Notes under the pieces: generated by a model
Seen by the model: only the letters and a program-made list of their open reading frames with translations
Databases searched by the model: none
What the model was told of the DNA's origin: nothing
Program-made: the position numbers and the translations under genes
Part shown: one piece after another, positions 1 through 20,215 of the stretch
Numbering within the stretch: the stretch's first letter is position 1
Layout: the number at the start of each line of letters is the position of its first letter
Origin: Pocillopora verrucosa
Lineage: Eukaryota; Cnidaria; Anthozoa; Scleractinia; Pocilloporidae
DNA length: 64,000 bases
Assembly: GCF_036669915.1 (NCBI RefSeq)
Contig: NC_089313.1
Coordinates: forward strand, 9,336,488 to 9,400,487
Direction of reading: 5' to 3'

Positions 1-3000
1 GCCTGTAATAGAATGCATCCACTGCTGAAATTGCCGTCAAACTGACAAGAACGTTAGAACGAAAGGGAAACATTAGCTACTTCATTTGCAAGAAAAATAC
101 AGATAAATGGTGGCAACCCTGCACGTTATACCATCTCATATGGCGGCGCGCAGAAAATTCCAGTTTCAAGATAGCTTACACCACAGTAAAGTTTCTCTTA
201 CACAAGACTTTTTTCCCATCAATACCTCCAAATTACAATTTTAAAGACCATTTTGACAATTTGGTTCAACAGTTGTTTAAGTCAAGATTTCCTTTCCGAC
301 TCACGCTAATAAAAATGGCCACATGTCATTTGAATGCTATCGTACTCGATTTCAGAGATAAATCTTGAAATTGAAAGAAACATGTTACTCTCAGAATAAG
401 TGAGAAGCTAAATAGAAAGTGTAAATTCATTAAGGATTCAAACAAAAGAAAAGCAACTCGCACTGCGCGCGCGTACGATTTTGTAATTACACGAAAAGGA
501 TTTCAGTTAACATTATAAATTAATGGAACAATGAAAAAAGGCAAGCTTTCATAAACCTGTGGCTTTTAATATAATTGTTCTTACACTGTTGGTGTTCGGA
601 AACAACTCCTCTCAGGGTGCTAGTCAACTACTGGCTGTCATCTTCGCATTCCGGTAGATTTCCTACGAAATTTGGCACCATTTTCAATATAGATAATATG
701 GCCAATAGTTAGCAGTTGTTTTTTTTTTTTTTACTCGCAGCGTGGTATTTATGCTTTTAGGGTTGACATAATTAAGAACCATAGGCGTGCTTCTTATGCC
801 ATAGTTTTGTTTTCATTATTAATTAATCTTGCTTTTAAGTCATAATACAATCGACTATCGATAACATAACCCCTCCGCTAATTAAGAGCAATTTCTGTTT
901 ACCTTCGAGACACTTCCCATATAATTTGACACTTGATGACTTTGACCAAAACATAACACATGGCACTGTAGTCCAAAGATTGAATCATTTTGAAGCAGTT
1001 GTGCATTTTTCTGTCACCTTCCTTTTCGCGAACAACAAAAACGAGTTTTTCCAGTAGGGTACATCTCAATACAGTGCCATATATTTTGCTGTCACTTTGC
1101 TGCTTTTAGGGTCTTTTCAAAGTGTTCCATTTTAACTCCACGAGTCTACGTTTTGATCAAAATTTGATCAGAATTTGTACTATAAGAACAGAGGAACAGT
1201 TAATACCATTTCGCCTCTATTTTCTGTATTTTTTCCCCTAAACTCCTGGTAACTATAAATTTTTTCTGTTTCCCACATAGGATCGAGTTATCAAGAGTCG
1301 ACTGCATTTACATCAGCTGAAAGTCACAATTGTCGTGAAGGAGCATGTCTGACAATTTGACGGTCTGCTGCAACAGCATAACATTATAACGAGATGTAAG
1401 AACCTCTAGGATCTCTCTTAAATGCGCATAGTACGCATATTCGTATTGGATATTTCTCTATGATGCACATCATCATAATAATAATAATAAAATTATTATA
1501 ATACGTTTGAATGTTTCTTTTATACACTGTATATATTAACTGAACTATTCTCAGAAATGCATGCAGGAGCGTGAAACACTTCGATATATTAAAAAATATA
1601 TTATATTAAAAATCCGTTCAATAAATACTGTGCAGGAGGGTGAGGTGAAAGAGATCATATGTGAAAAGGGTAGGGATGCCTGTCGTCACACAACATCACC
1701 AGTTTTCCTAATTGTTCAAAACTCAGATCTTTTGGGGCTCACGCCACTTTTAGCTACGGCTACCTTGATCTCACCAGGCGGTTTAATTCAGAACTCCCAG
1801 CCATTATTTATTGATTCTACCTCATGGACCCTAAGTTCTTCTGGTCACGCACAGAAAGAAATAAATGCCCCAGTAGCCAGAATATGGTCCACCATCGCGG
1901 CCTTTCAGATTTTTAACACTTCACCTGTAACCATTTTCACGAAGCCACTAAATACTCAGTTCTGGCGCTCTCCTCTGTGTTACTGCTGAGCGTTAGTGTG
2001 CGTAGACTTCCCAAGTCAGCTACAAGCCAGTCCATGTGGGTTTTATCTCGCACGGTGAAGTTTCCTGGATTCGCCCACGACAACGGACGGGGCTATATGT
2101 GTAAAACGAGAAAAGAGATTGCTTTAAGAGTAACGAGTTTCATGAAAAACTCATTGGGAAGGGGAGAGTGCCTGAGTAACTTTTGCTTAGTATATGTGCA
2201 GAGTAGAAGCTTACTCGGAGACCAATAATGAGGCCTTTGCCTCTGGCCGAGAGTAGATGTCGCTGCCATCAAAGGTCACTTGATGACTGATATATCAACT
2301 ACAAAACTCCTGACTGGTTACTGCACGGAAAAACCCTTCTGTCAAAGGAATAGCAGTAATACTAGTGGTCGTAGTAGACATACGACCAATCTTCAAATAC
2401 AGAACCGTCAGAAGTGTGGATGTTGCTGCCTGCAGCATTATTCATCCTTTAAGACCCACCTTCTTCTCTCGACGATTTCTTTCGATTCTTCTGGGGAAGA
2501 TCCTGACAAGAAAACAAATACAAATAAGGCTACTTCACAGAAGTCTAACACTGCAAATAACCATGGCATCAGCAACATGAACAGCGACAACTTACGTTCT
2601 AGATCCGATGCTTCTCCGCCTTAATGTCTTGAGTGTTTCCACGGTAATGGGTTCTCGCTACAAGCAATAAGCTGATTGAGTTTAATCGTTAACGTCGAAA
2701 AAGCTGTCGACACACTGGGGAGAATGTTGTGGGGGCATGAAACGAGGAAAAGCCCTATGTCGCGTCTAATGTAAAAAACGTTAGTAGCAGGGACAGTGCA
2801 CAAACTGGCGCACACGGAACAAGAGCATATTAAAGTAAAACTAACAAAATTATAGAACAAAACCCAGGCACCTAACAATGAGCCTCACAAACAATTTTTT
2901 AACAACTCTGTTCAAATTCGCAGCAATAGCAGTTTTCAAAAGTAGTGCGTTTGATTCGAGTGGAACGTGAGTGGTATCCTAGTGTGCTTAATGTTACACG

Positions 3001-3030
3001 AATTAGAGACAAGTGGGAAAACTGGGGCTG
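1..3030. other. No gene recognised
   Basis: This stretch contains scattered short open frames on both strands. The longest, 142 codons from 1561 on the + strand, has no recognisable domain, no convincing splice sites and no repeat structure. It lies downstream of the kinase gene that ends at 3031 on the minus strand, so the right part may be its 3' untranslated or downstream region. A T-run near 721 and a short ATA run near 1478 are the only simple repeats noticed. Confidence 0.4.
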
Positions 3031-11203
<8,173 letters not shown>

Positions 11204-11493
11204 TACCACTCTGAATCATCAAAGCCCTGTAGTTTCCGCGTTGAAACTCCTCTCGATATGACTATTCTTTCTTCTTTTTAGTTCTTCTAAGTGATGGTAT
11301 CGGATTTCGTAAAATATTTTGCAAAAGTTTAGATGAAAGTGCTCTCTGTCCCTGAATAGGTCTTTTTCGAACGATGCTCGATGCACCACAACTTTGACAG
11401 GACAGCAAATCATGCTTTGACTTGCAAGTCGAGGCAGTTTGTTTTGCGGCGCGCTCTCAAACATAGAGACTGGACACTATTCTAGGCCCAAAT
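11204..11493. promoter_or_regulatory. Putative bidirectional promoter between RSKR and RSRC2
   Basis: The kinase start codon (11203, minus) and the first candidate exon of the RSRC2 gene (ATG of an upstream ORF at 11494, plus) are about 290 bases apart and divergent. No clear TATA box or core element could be assigned. An 81-codon minus-strand ORF (11219-11464) lies in the presumed kinase 5' leader and ends just before its start; I read it as an upstream ORF or chance. The call rests on gene arrangement only. Confidence 0.4.
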
Positions 11494-11626
11494 ATGGCAA
11501 ACAACCCTTTGTCCATCCGGGAACTTTACCTGGCCTTATCGGAACGATCAGAACATGGAGAACGCTACAGGTTACGGTTCTTCTAAAGAAAACGCCAAAA
11601 CCCAGCAAAACTCGGCATTACAACTG
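11494..11626 (+). other. Candidate 5' untranslated exon of RSRC2 with upstream ORF
   Basis: The stretch ends in a good donor (CAACTG then GTAAGA at 11627). It contains a 30-codon ORF (11494-11586) starting MANNPLSIREL. This ORF shares the frame of the downstream RSRC2 start when spliced to an acceptor near 12510-12513, but its TAA at 11584-11586 closes it. ATG 12549 is therefore the first usable start in this splice form. The ORF could instead be a regulatory uORF or an alternative N-terminus with another donor. The true 5' end is not visible. Confidence 0.4.
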
Positions 11627-12548
11627 GTAAGAACTGATAGGGAGGGTCATTCATTCAGCCAGAATCGTTTAAGCCTCATCAAGCTGCTATCATCTTTTAA
11701 GGCAAAGTTGAGATTTAAAGTTCTAGTTCATTGATCAATAGATGGTTTTGCATCAGTGTTCACATGTTACACTTACATACTTCCCTTTAGATAGCAGGAA
11801 ACGAAACTTGGCAATGTAGACGGCTAAAATTTCAACTGTGTGTCACTTAAGCCTTTGTACGTTTAAATGGTATTTTTTTTTATTATAACTTAATAATTTT
11901 CCCCCTGTTTCACGTGTCATGTATGCTTCACGGAAGCCCGATCGGGAAATATCATTTTCTTGAAAGAGAAATGTTAAATTCCTGAGCTACAAGATAAAAC
12001 TATTCTTTTAATGTTAAAATTTTCGTTTATATCGTGGTAACAGGATTTAGTTTCGCTGATCGCAATGAAGTTGGAAATTACAACTTAAAACACCTCAATT
12101 AATTCGGCTTGCTTGAAATTTGGTGAAACTACTGCATGATAAATAGTTTAGTGAAACTGTAATGTATATTCTGTTTAATGCATCCAAAGGTGGCCCACAT
12201 GTTTCATTTCTGGTTTATTAAAAAAAGAGAGAGAGAGAGAGTTAATTTTTTTTTCTGAAAAAGTTTGAACTTCAAACCAAGTTCAAGTTGTCTTTTTAAA
12301 TCGCTGTAAAGAGTAATTGACAATATTTGATGATTTATTTCAATTTAGAATTACATTTGGTGAAACATCAAACTTTCAGGAAACAGGTAAGCAATCTCTT
12401 TAGTTCAAATTATTCACTGGTAACTTTCATCTAGTCCTCATTAAGTTAATGAAGAAAAACCAAATATATTTGTTGTATATTTGATTGGTTGATGTAATTG
12501 TTTGTCTAAGCAGAGAAAAGGGATACACAGCTTGAAATTTCTGTTAAA

Positions 12549-13421
12549 ATGGAGAGTTACCCAGTAAATCAATGTGATAATCAGGAACCAGAGAGTGGCG
12601 AGCCACAGGAGGCAACAGAAAATAGAAAGGAAATGTTGCATCATTCTTCCAAAAGAAAAGGCTCTCCCAGGAATCAACAGCGAAATTATCGCAGGAGGTC
12701 ATTTTCAGAATCACCTGAAAGATCCCCAGAAAGATCAAAAGAGCAGTCTCCTGTTTCACGAAGGCAGAATAGACATTCAGATCAAGGTGGTAAGTCATTA
12801 ATAAACCAATGGTTGATAATAGATAAGTGAAGTATTTAAGTTAAAACAAATCAATAGAATTAAGCATCTTTTAGATAGAAAAATGCTGTTGCTACTTATG
12901 AATGCCTTAGTTTTTGCAAATTACTTTGCTGCTCAAACATCTGGAGCAATACTAGCAATAGGAACATTGACAAATTACAAAAAGTTAAAAAATTTGCTGG
13001 AGGAATTTTTCTGGGACTTAGAAAATATGATCATATTTCTAAAGGACTAAGATCATTGAATTGGCTCTCTACTAAAGATAGACTAAAATTGAATTATGCA
13101 ACTACGGTTTTCAAATGCATTTATAATCTTGCTCCAGATAACCTTGCAAATAAGTTTAGGCTACGTTCTTGTGTTCATGACAGGCAAACCGGATCAGCTA
13201 GTACCCGCCTTTCAACTGGTTAGAGGTCTTTTGCTTATAGAGGAGCAAAACTGTGGAACTCATTAAGCACCAATCTTAAGTGTCTAAAATGTCCCAAGAA
13301 ATTTAAGTGTCAAGTTACTAAGCTGGAATTAGGTTAACTTCATTATTCAGTATTTTTATTCTTCTGATTGATATATATATATATATATATATTTATAACT
13401 GCATATATATATATATGCAGT

Positions 13422-13466
<45 letters not shown>

Positions 13467-16400
13467 CGGAATTTTTTGCCGTTTACCCGCACAGCCGATT
13501 ACCCGCACCGGCCATTTATTGCATATGGTGAAAAAAAAAAAAGTCAACAGATTACCCGCACTGGTGGATAATCCGCATGTAATGTTATTCAACTTTTTGG
13601 TGGCGAAAACATGACATTAAGGTGATACATTTCAGTCTTTTAAAAGTTGTCTGATCTAACTTTCGAAAACTGGAAAGCTCCTTGTCGAGTTTAAAGGTCA
13701 AAGAAATTCAGACGTGCACAATTCTGTGTCAATACTAGTATGTACTTTACTGATAAAATTATACAGTAAAAACACTAGCAGCCCATGGTGATTGTTCAGT
13801 GCCATGTTGATTTGTTGAAAGAAAGCTGGGTGAGTGTTAAACTTGAATTATAAAGTACTGTTGGCGATTTCTGATAAAAATCAATATCTCCAGTTCTTCT
13901 GAGCCTAACAAGTCCCTTAAAATGGGGAAATTCTCTTTAGCTCAAGCTAGTGTTAAATGGGAAATTTGTTACTGATGCGCTGGATATCTTTGGATTATTT
14001 TTGTCACCATCAAGGTTTTGTTTTCACACATGCTGATAGCAATTTGTTTGTCACGCAACTAATTATGCATGAAATAAACTCGAGTTGGCATCATGTTTTC
14101 GTGCCACTTTGTGGCACTCTTAATACAATTAAATTCATTTAAGAGGTGGAAATGCATGTTGGTGATATTTTTTTTCAATTCAACTACTAGTAGATTTTAA
14201 AATTGTCACATAACCCGCACCTCCCTATTACCCGCAGTGGTGCATGTTTAATGCAAAATCAACAGATTACCCGCTGGTAAACGGCCGGAAATTATGGTAT
14301 ATATATATATTTAGCTGTAACTATAGTTTTATGTTCTTTGATTTTAGTCTTATTTTTTTTTAACCATTTGTGTTGATGCTAAAAAACCCATTCAGGGAGC
14401 TTCAATAAAGATCTGTATCTGTAAAGAGGTGTGGTGGCTTTATGGTTAGTTCTGGGTCAGGTTGTTCAAAGCTGGGTTAAAATAACCCATGGTTAGTGTT
14501 AAATCTGATTTCAGATTTTTTAGTCCAGTTCTTTTTGTCCAAATTCGATGATTGCATGTCCCAAAAAGATTAAAGAAAGATATCCAAAAAAGGCTTTTCA
14601 AGAAACAAATTAAGAAAGCTGGTATAATCAGGTCCCAGCAGCTGCAAAGGAATCTGAGGAAAAGCTGGAAATAGCCTGGGATTAAAGAAGAGAAACACTT
14701 ATCAGGGTTTTTTGTAAATATACCATTTTGGAATCTGAACCACAAGAAGCTGCCAGAAATAAATTAAAGTCATCAGCAAGTTGAAGAATAAAGAAGAGTA
14801 GATGTAAAGGGGAAAGGGCAGTTGTGTCTTGTTACAAGATGTTTTATACATACATAGTATAATATACTTACTTGTACAATACTGGTCAAAGAAACCTCAA
14901 AACCCTATGAGGTTCGATCCTCAAACCTCACAAACTTTGAGGAATTGATTCAATGATTATGCAAGAGCAGACAGGTCTCAGAGGTAGCACATGCCTTGGA
15001 TTGTGAATCATGCTAAAGCCATCTGGCAATATTTAGCTCTTTTTTCTATTTTCTCAGCTTTACATTTAACGAGGTGCCTGAAAGGACTTCAATGCTTTAA
15101 TTTGTTTGGTGGACTCATTTAAAACTCTGTGTTTCTCCTTGAAAGATTACCACAGGTACAGAAGGAGTCGAAGCCGCAGCCGAAGTAGAAGCCCAAGGAG
15201 GAGAAGGAGAAGTCACAGTCCAAGGAATGTAAGTGAAGCTGTAGAGCACTGAGTACATGCTTTTTTATATGATTTATCACTGAAAAGTGGTTTATTGTTT
15301 GTGGGGTAGGATGTATGGAGTAACAAGATTGGGAAATGCATGGAGATCTCTGTATAAATTGGTTAACAAGTGAAATGTTGATGTACAAGCAAGCTATTTT
15401 CAAGGCAGAGCTTTGGTTGACATTGTCATAATAGCAGTTGGCTTTTTTAAGAATTGAGCAGTTAATGAAAATAGATATGACCCATTCTTTCAAATATATG
15501 TTCGGTCCAGTGCAGCCTAATATTGCTAGATTACTGATATCATGATACTATTATTGAAACACCTGATGTGAATTTAAATATTTAATTCTAGTAAACTTAC
15601 ATGTACCTGTACTTATAATGCAATATTCAATGAGAATAAGCCCAACACCTGTAGTGAAAACCTAAATGTTAATCTCTTTGGCTCTGATGAGAGTTTATAA
15701 CTTAGGACAACAAACATAAATTTTTCATTACCAGCCATCAAAACAGAGTTTGTAATTAGAATTAAGTGCTCTAACTATGGAGGTGCACATACACTGTTGG
15801 AGATTAGAAAAAGTAATCAGGGTAAAATACCTGAACAGCTCAGAAATAATTTTTCCTGGCACTTTCTATATCTTTTTTTGCTGGTTTCACAAGCAAAGCA
15901 AAGGAGTAATCAACTTTCAATTGAAATAGACAACCTGCAGAGTATAATATGTGGCCCTGAGAAGATGTGGCTTTGAAATTAATTTCTGGAGGACTTCACT
16001 TCTCTATGAAGTAATTTAATGAAGTCAAGTTATACAACTGCACCTAGGAGATTGGTAAAAGCCAAAGACAAGTTACAGGCACTAGACAACTTGAAAAGTA
16101 TGTTTTCGGTCTTATCATGATCTGTTTACTTTCTTACTTGCTGGTTTCCTTGGAAAAGCTAAAAGCTTAGTCAGCTTGTAAATGGAACAAAAACCTTGCA
16201 GAGTTCAATATGTTGCTCTAAAAGGAAGATGCTTTGAAAGTAATTTATAGTTGTCTTCACTTCCCTACAGTGTGATAAAATCTTTTAAAACAAACTTTGA
16301 AATATTTTTACTCTATTGTCTCTTTTAATTTTTGGTCAAGTTACTCCAAATGTATGGGGTAGCAAAACAAGTCAATTGAATGACTGAAAGTTGTAGGAAC

Positions 16401-19400
16401 AAATTATTTAAGAAAGTGTCCAGTGAACTCCATGAAATTTTTTTTTTTAAATTCAGATCTGCTTAATTCACGTTTAACAAAAGCATTTGAACAAGAGCAA
16501 ATCTTTATCAAGCAGCCTTTGACAAAGTGGTCTTTAAATTGTCACTTGTTAGATTCCCAGAACCCAGTACCCCTAGTTGTTATGAATTAGACCTCAGTTT
16601 AACACATGCCTCTATTAACACTCTAACTCCCAGAATTTATTAACTTGTAACTTCTCATTGTGATCCTTGCAAACAAGTTATGAGAACAGAGGAAACTGGT
16701 CAGCCAGAGGGTGTTATCTTGAATTAAAATGGATCCACCTTTCCAAGTTACAAGGGAATGTATGGAAGTCAGTCAGGAGAATAGCTAATTGGATCTTGAG
16801 GGTTAAAGTGTTAAACAGATGTGTTTACAATTTTGGCTTATCAATTGGTTAATTCTTTTGAAATCCACCTCTATTTAACAGTCACATAGTTAAATTAGAA
16901 TCAAATTATCTGTATAGGGAATTTAACTTAAATCAACAGCAACAAATATGAGCTTATTCTTAAACATAAATGGCTCTTTTAGGAGCCACCCAACTTGCAG
17001 AAGCAATGGTCAATTTCTATCCATGTGTAATTTTTTGGAAAATGAGTGATTTTAATGGTAAAATGCTTAAAGTTTGGACAAAATTGTCTAAGTTTCTTTG
17101 ATGAAAAAATACTGTAAAGTTCATTTTTTGTAGGGGAAAAATGTTTCTTTGGAGGGTTTTGGCAAGGTGCTTGAGGACTGTGTGATGACAATCATTCTGT
17201 AAGCCTTTAGTAAGAGATAAACTAGTTTAACTAAAGGCAAAATGCAATTATTTTGGCAAAAAAAATCAATCTAAAGGTGAGCAAAGTATAACATGGTGAC
17301 CCCTGAAAGCAAGCTACATTGTTTGCTGAGCACTCGTGATACATTTTTTCCCTTTGGGGTCCTATGTTTCTGAGCTGTTCTCTAGCTTTTCAGAGGTTAA
17401 ATTTGTTTAGACAAGACTTGTAGTTATGGAAAAGTTCAGCCTGACACTGCTAATCTTTCTTTGAAGTTATATCACATGATGGACTTAGGGCCTGAGGTGA
17501 ATGGGCAACTAGCGACACTGTTATGGAAAGTGGAAAAGCTACTGGAAAATCAGGAAAGAGTTCTGAAAAATCAAGAGAAGTTAGTGAAGCTCATGGAGCA
17601 TCAGCAGGTAGCAGTTCTTCCTAGAAAACTTGTTCCTTCTGGAAGGAGCATGTCAAATGGGGTGCGAACTGCAGATCACAAGCATCCAAGACCTGAAAAG
17701 CACATCAAACAAAGCCCTGGTGAAGTAAGGCTTTCAACAAGTGTCCTTGGAGCTGTGGCGCATTTGAAGAATTTAGCACTCTCCCCTACTAGTCATACAG
17801 GAGTAGTACCCAGTCTGATTGAAAAGCCATTGAGAGGTGAAATAAAGGAGCTAACTGCTTCATCTGACACTGAAGAGGTTAATGGTACTTCACAGAGTGA
17901 TTCAGTTTCTGGTGATGGCAACACAACCCTTCAAAATCCACTTTTAGTGACACCATTTTGTCCTCTCAATACTGCTTGTGTTAACTGTGACAGTACTAAC
18001 AATGCGGAAAGTCAGGTTGAACTTCTTACTGATAGTGATCAAATGAAAGAACTGTTGTCATGGGCAGAAAGGATACAAAAAACTAGCTGCTCTGTGGGAA
18101 ATTTTAGTGTAAACCTGGTGAAAGTTCTGTTCGCAAAAGATGAGATCTTGAATAGAAATTGCTCAGGCACCAGGGGGAAGGAAGCACTTGACAGTGATAA
18201 ACTTAATCTTGTAAGATATTGTGCATTTAAGTTGTACTCTATTCCTCCAGAGGACCAAGATAAAGTGTGGAAACAGAAGTGTGTGATATCAATTGATGAG
18301 TATTTAAGAAGAGGCAATAGATCACGTGTTCAAAAAACCAAAAGTGCTCCTTTGGACTTCTCAGTAATAGTTGAATGTGAAAGTAATGATGTTAAAGACA
18401 GTGACATAGGTGAGAGTAAACCTCTTTAAAAAAATAACATTGATACCCATCTTCTGTGGAAAGATTTAGCTCATGCAAAACTATAGCAGTGTGTTTTGTT
18501 GAAGCTTTTTTTGTAGACTTGTTTGCCTAGGGGGTTTTTTTTTTTGGTTAGAAAGTGTAGGTTCCCTGTTTTTTATTGAATCAAATGAGACAACAGATTA
18601 TTTACACAGAGTTTTTTAAAAATGGCAATGCAGATTTTTCAACACAGTCTTAAGAATTTACACAGAAAAAAAATTTCACTTGTTCCCAGACATTTATATC
18701 CCTAATGATTGTTTTTTTTAACACATGCAAAATTATGCGCTAGTTGTATTTCAAAAAAGAAAAGTAGCTGTTTATAAAAATTTTGAAGGAAGTGTTACAT
18801 TTAACTACAGTAACATTGATGTATACAATATACATACCAAGTTCCTGCCTGCATTTTGGATGAAAGCACATAAGTGATCATTACTAGAACAGTGAAGAAG
18901 GTTTGAATTTGAATTCACTTGCAAAAGTTGGCCTTGGGAAAAAATAAATTATTGCATATATCAAAGAGTCAAAGAATTCTCATGCAGGTTAAACTTAGTA
19001 AGCACTATAGATTGTACTCACTCATGAGAGATTATGCAATTTCTGTGGTCTTTGAAAAATTTTTATGCTTACTCAGTCCAAATTGCATGAAAAATCATTT
19101 GTTGATATATTCTTATCTGGGGTTGATGAATGCTGTTGTGAAAATAGTATAAGTTATTGAAAAAAGTGCATGGTAACCTTCAGTTGTTCCCCTTTATATA
19201 TTGTGTTTTAGCAGCAGGAAAGTTTACAATAAGAAAGGCAATCTGTGTGCCATGGTGTTACTTGTACTTGCATACAGTTGCGAACCTTTCACCATTTTGG
19301 GTGACCATATTGAATGTAACTGCAATTGTGATTGACGTCCTTTTGTCCTTAGTATTAAACTTAGGGTGTGACTGAGACTCATTTGTGAGGCAACATCAGT

Positions 19401-20184
19401 GACATGATAGAATTTAGTTTGAAAGTAAATCATGATGAAAATTATTCTTAATACATGTAGAGGTTATTTAACACGGATTTAGGTTGTATGGTTGAGTCAT
19501 TAATTTGTAGGTTAGTGGCATGCATCAAGCTTGGATGTCCCATAGTCTCAAATGAAGAAGTGAAATAAACCATTGTTAGGCATATTTATGTGACTTTTAA
19601 TGGTAAATATTGATTTGTTTTGGACTGTTTAGTACATAAACAGTAAGAACATTTAACTTTTAACTGATGGTGTGATTGAAGGGCTGCACTGGACCCAACT
19701 AGTTTCAATTCAAATATAGATTGAAGCAACAACCAATTGCAATATATGCTAATGAGTTACATCAGTGACACACTCGGCTGCGCCGAATGTGCCACTTTTT
19801 CGTTCTTACCACATTTTGACGTCATCTGTGATCTATTACTGAACAGACGCACTACAACTTGGAATCTATTTGTTAAATATATATATGTGAATAATCTTGA
19901 TTGTAGTCTATCCTTGTGGTATAGTGCTCGATGCGTTCGCAGAGCGTGGAATATTTGAAAGTTGGACAAATCAATAAGAAAACTTTTCTGTGACTCTGAG
20001 TTTCGTACTCACGCAATCATCAGACAGATTTTAATTAAAGTGATTTTAATTAAAATTATGAAAATCTGTCGGATGATCGCGTTAGCGCGAAACTCGGAGT
20101 CACAGAAAAGTTGTCTTGTTGATTTGTCCAACTTTCAGATATATATGTGTGTATATATATTTATGTGTGTGTATATATATACAC

Positions 20185-20215
<31 letters not shown>

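Noticed and set aside
1561..1989. 142-codon + strand ORF
   Set aside because: No recognisable domain, no splice signals or repeat homology, and the complement is equally featureless; may be chance in low-stop sequence.
13356..13592. Ile/Tyr-rich ORFs on both strands
   Set aside because: Translations of the TA/CA microsatellite.
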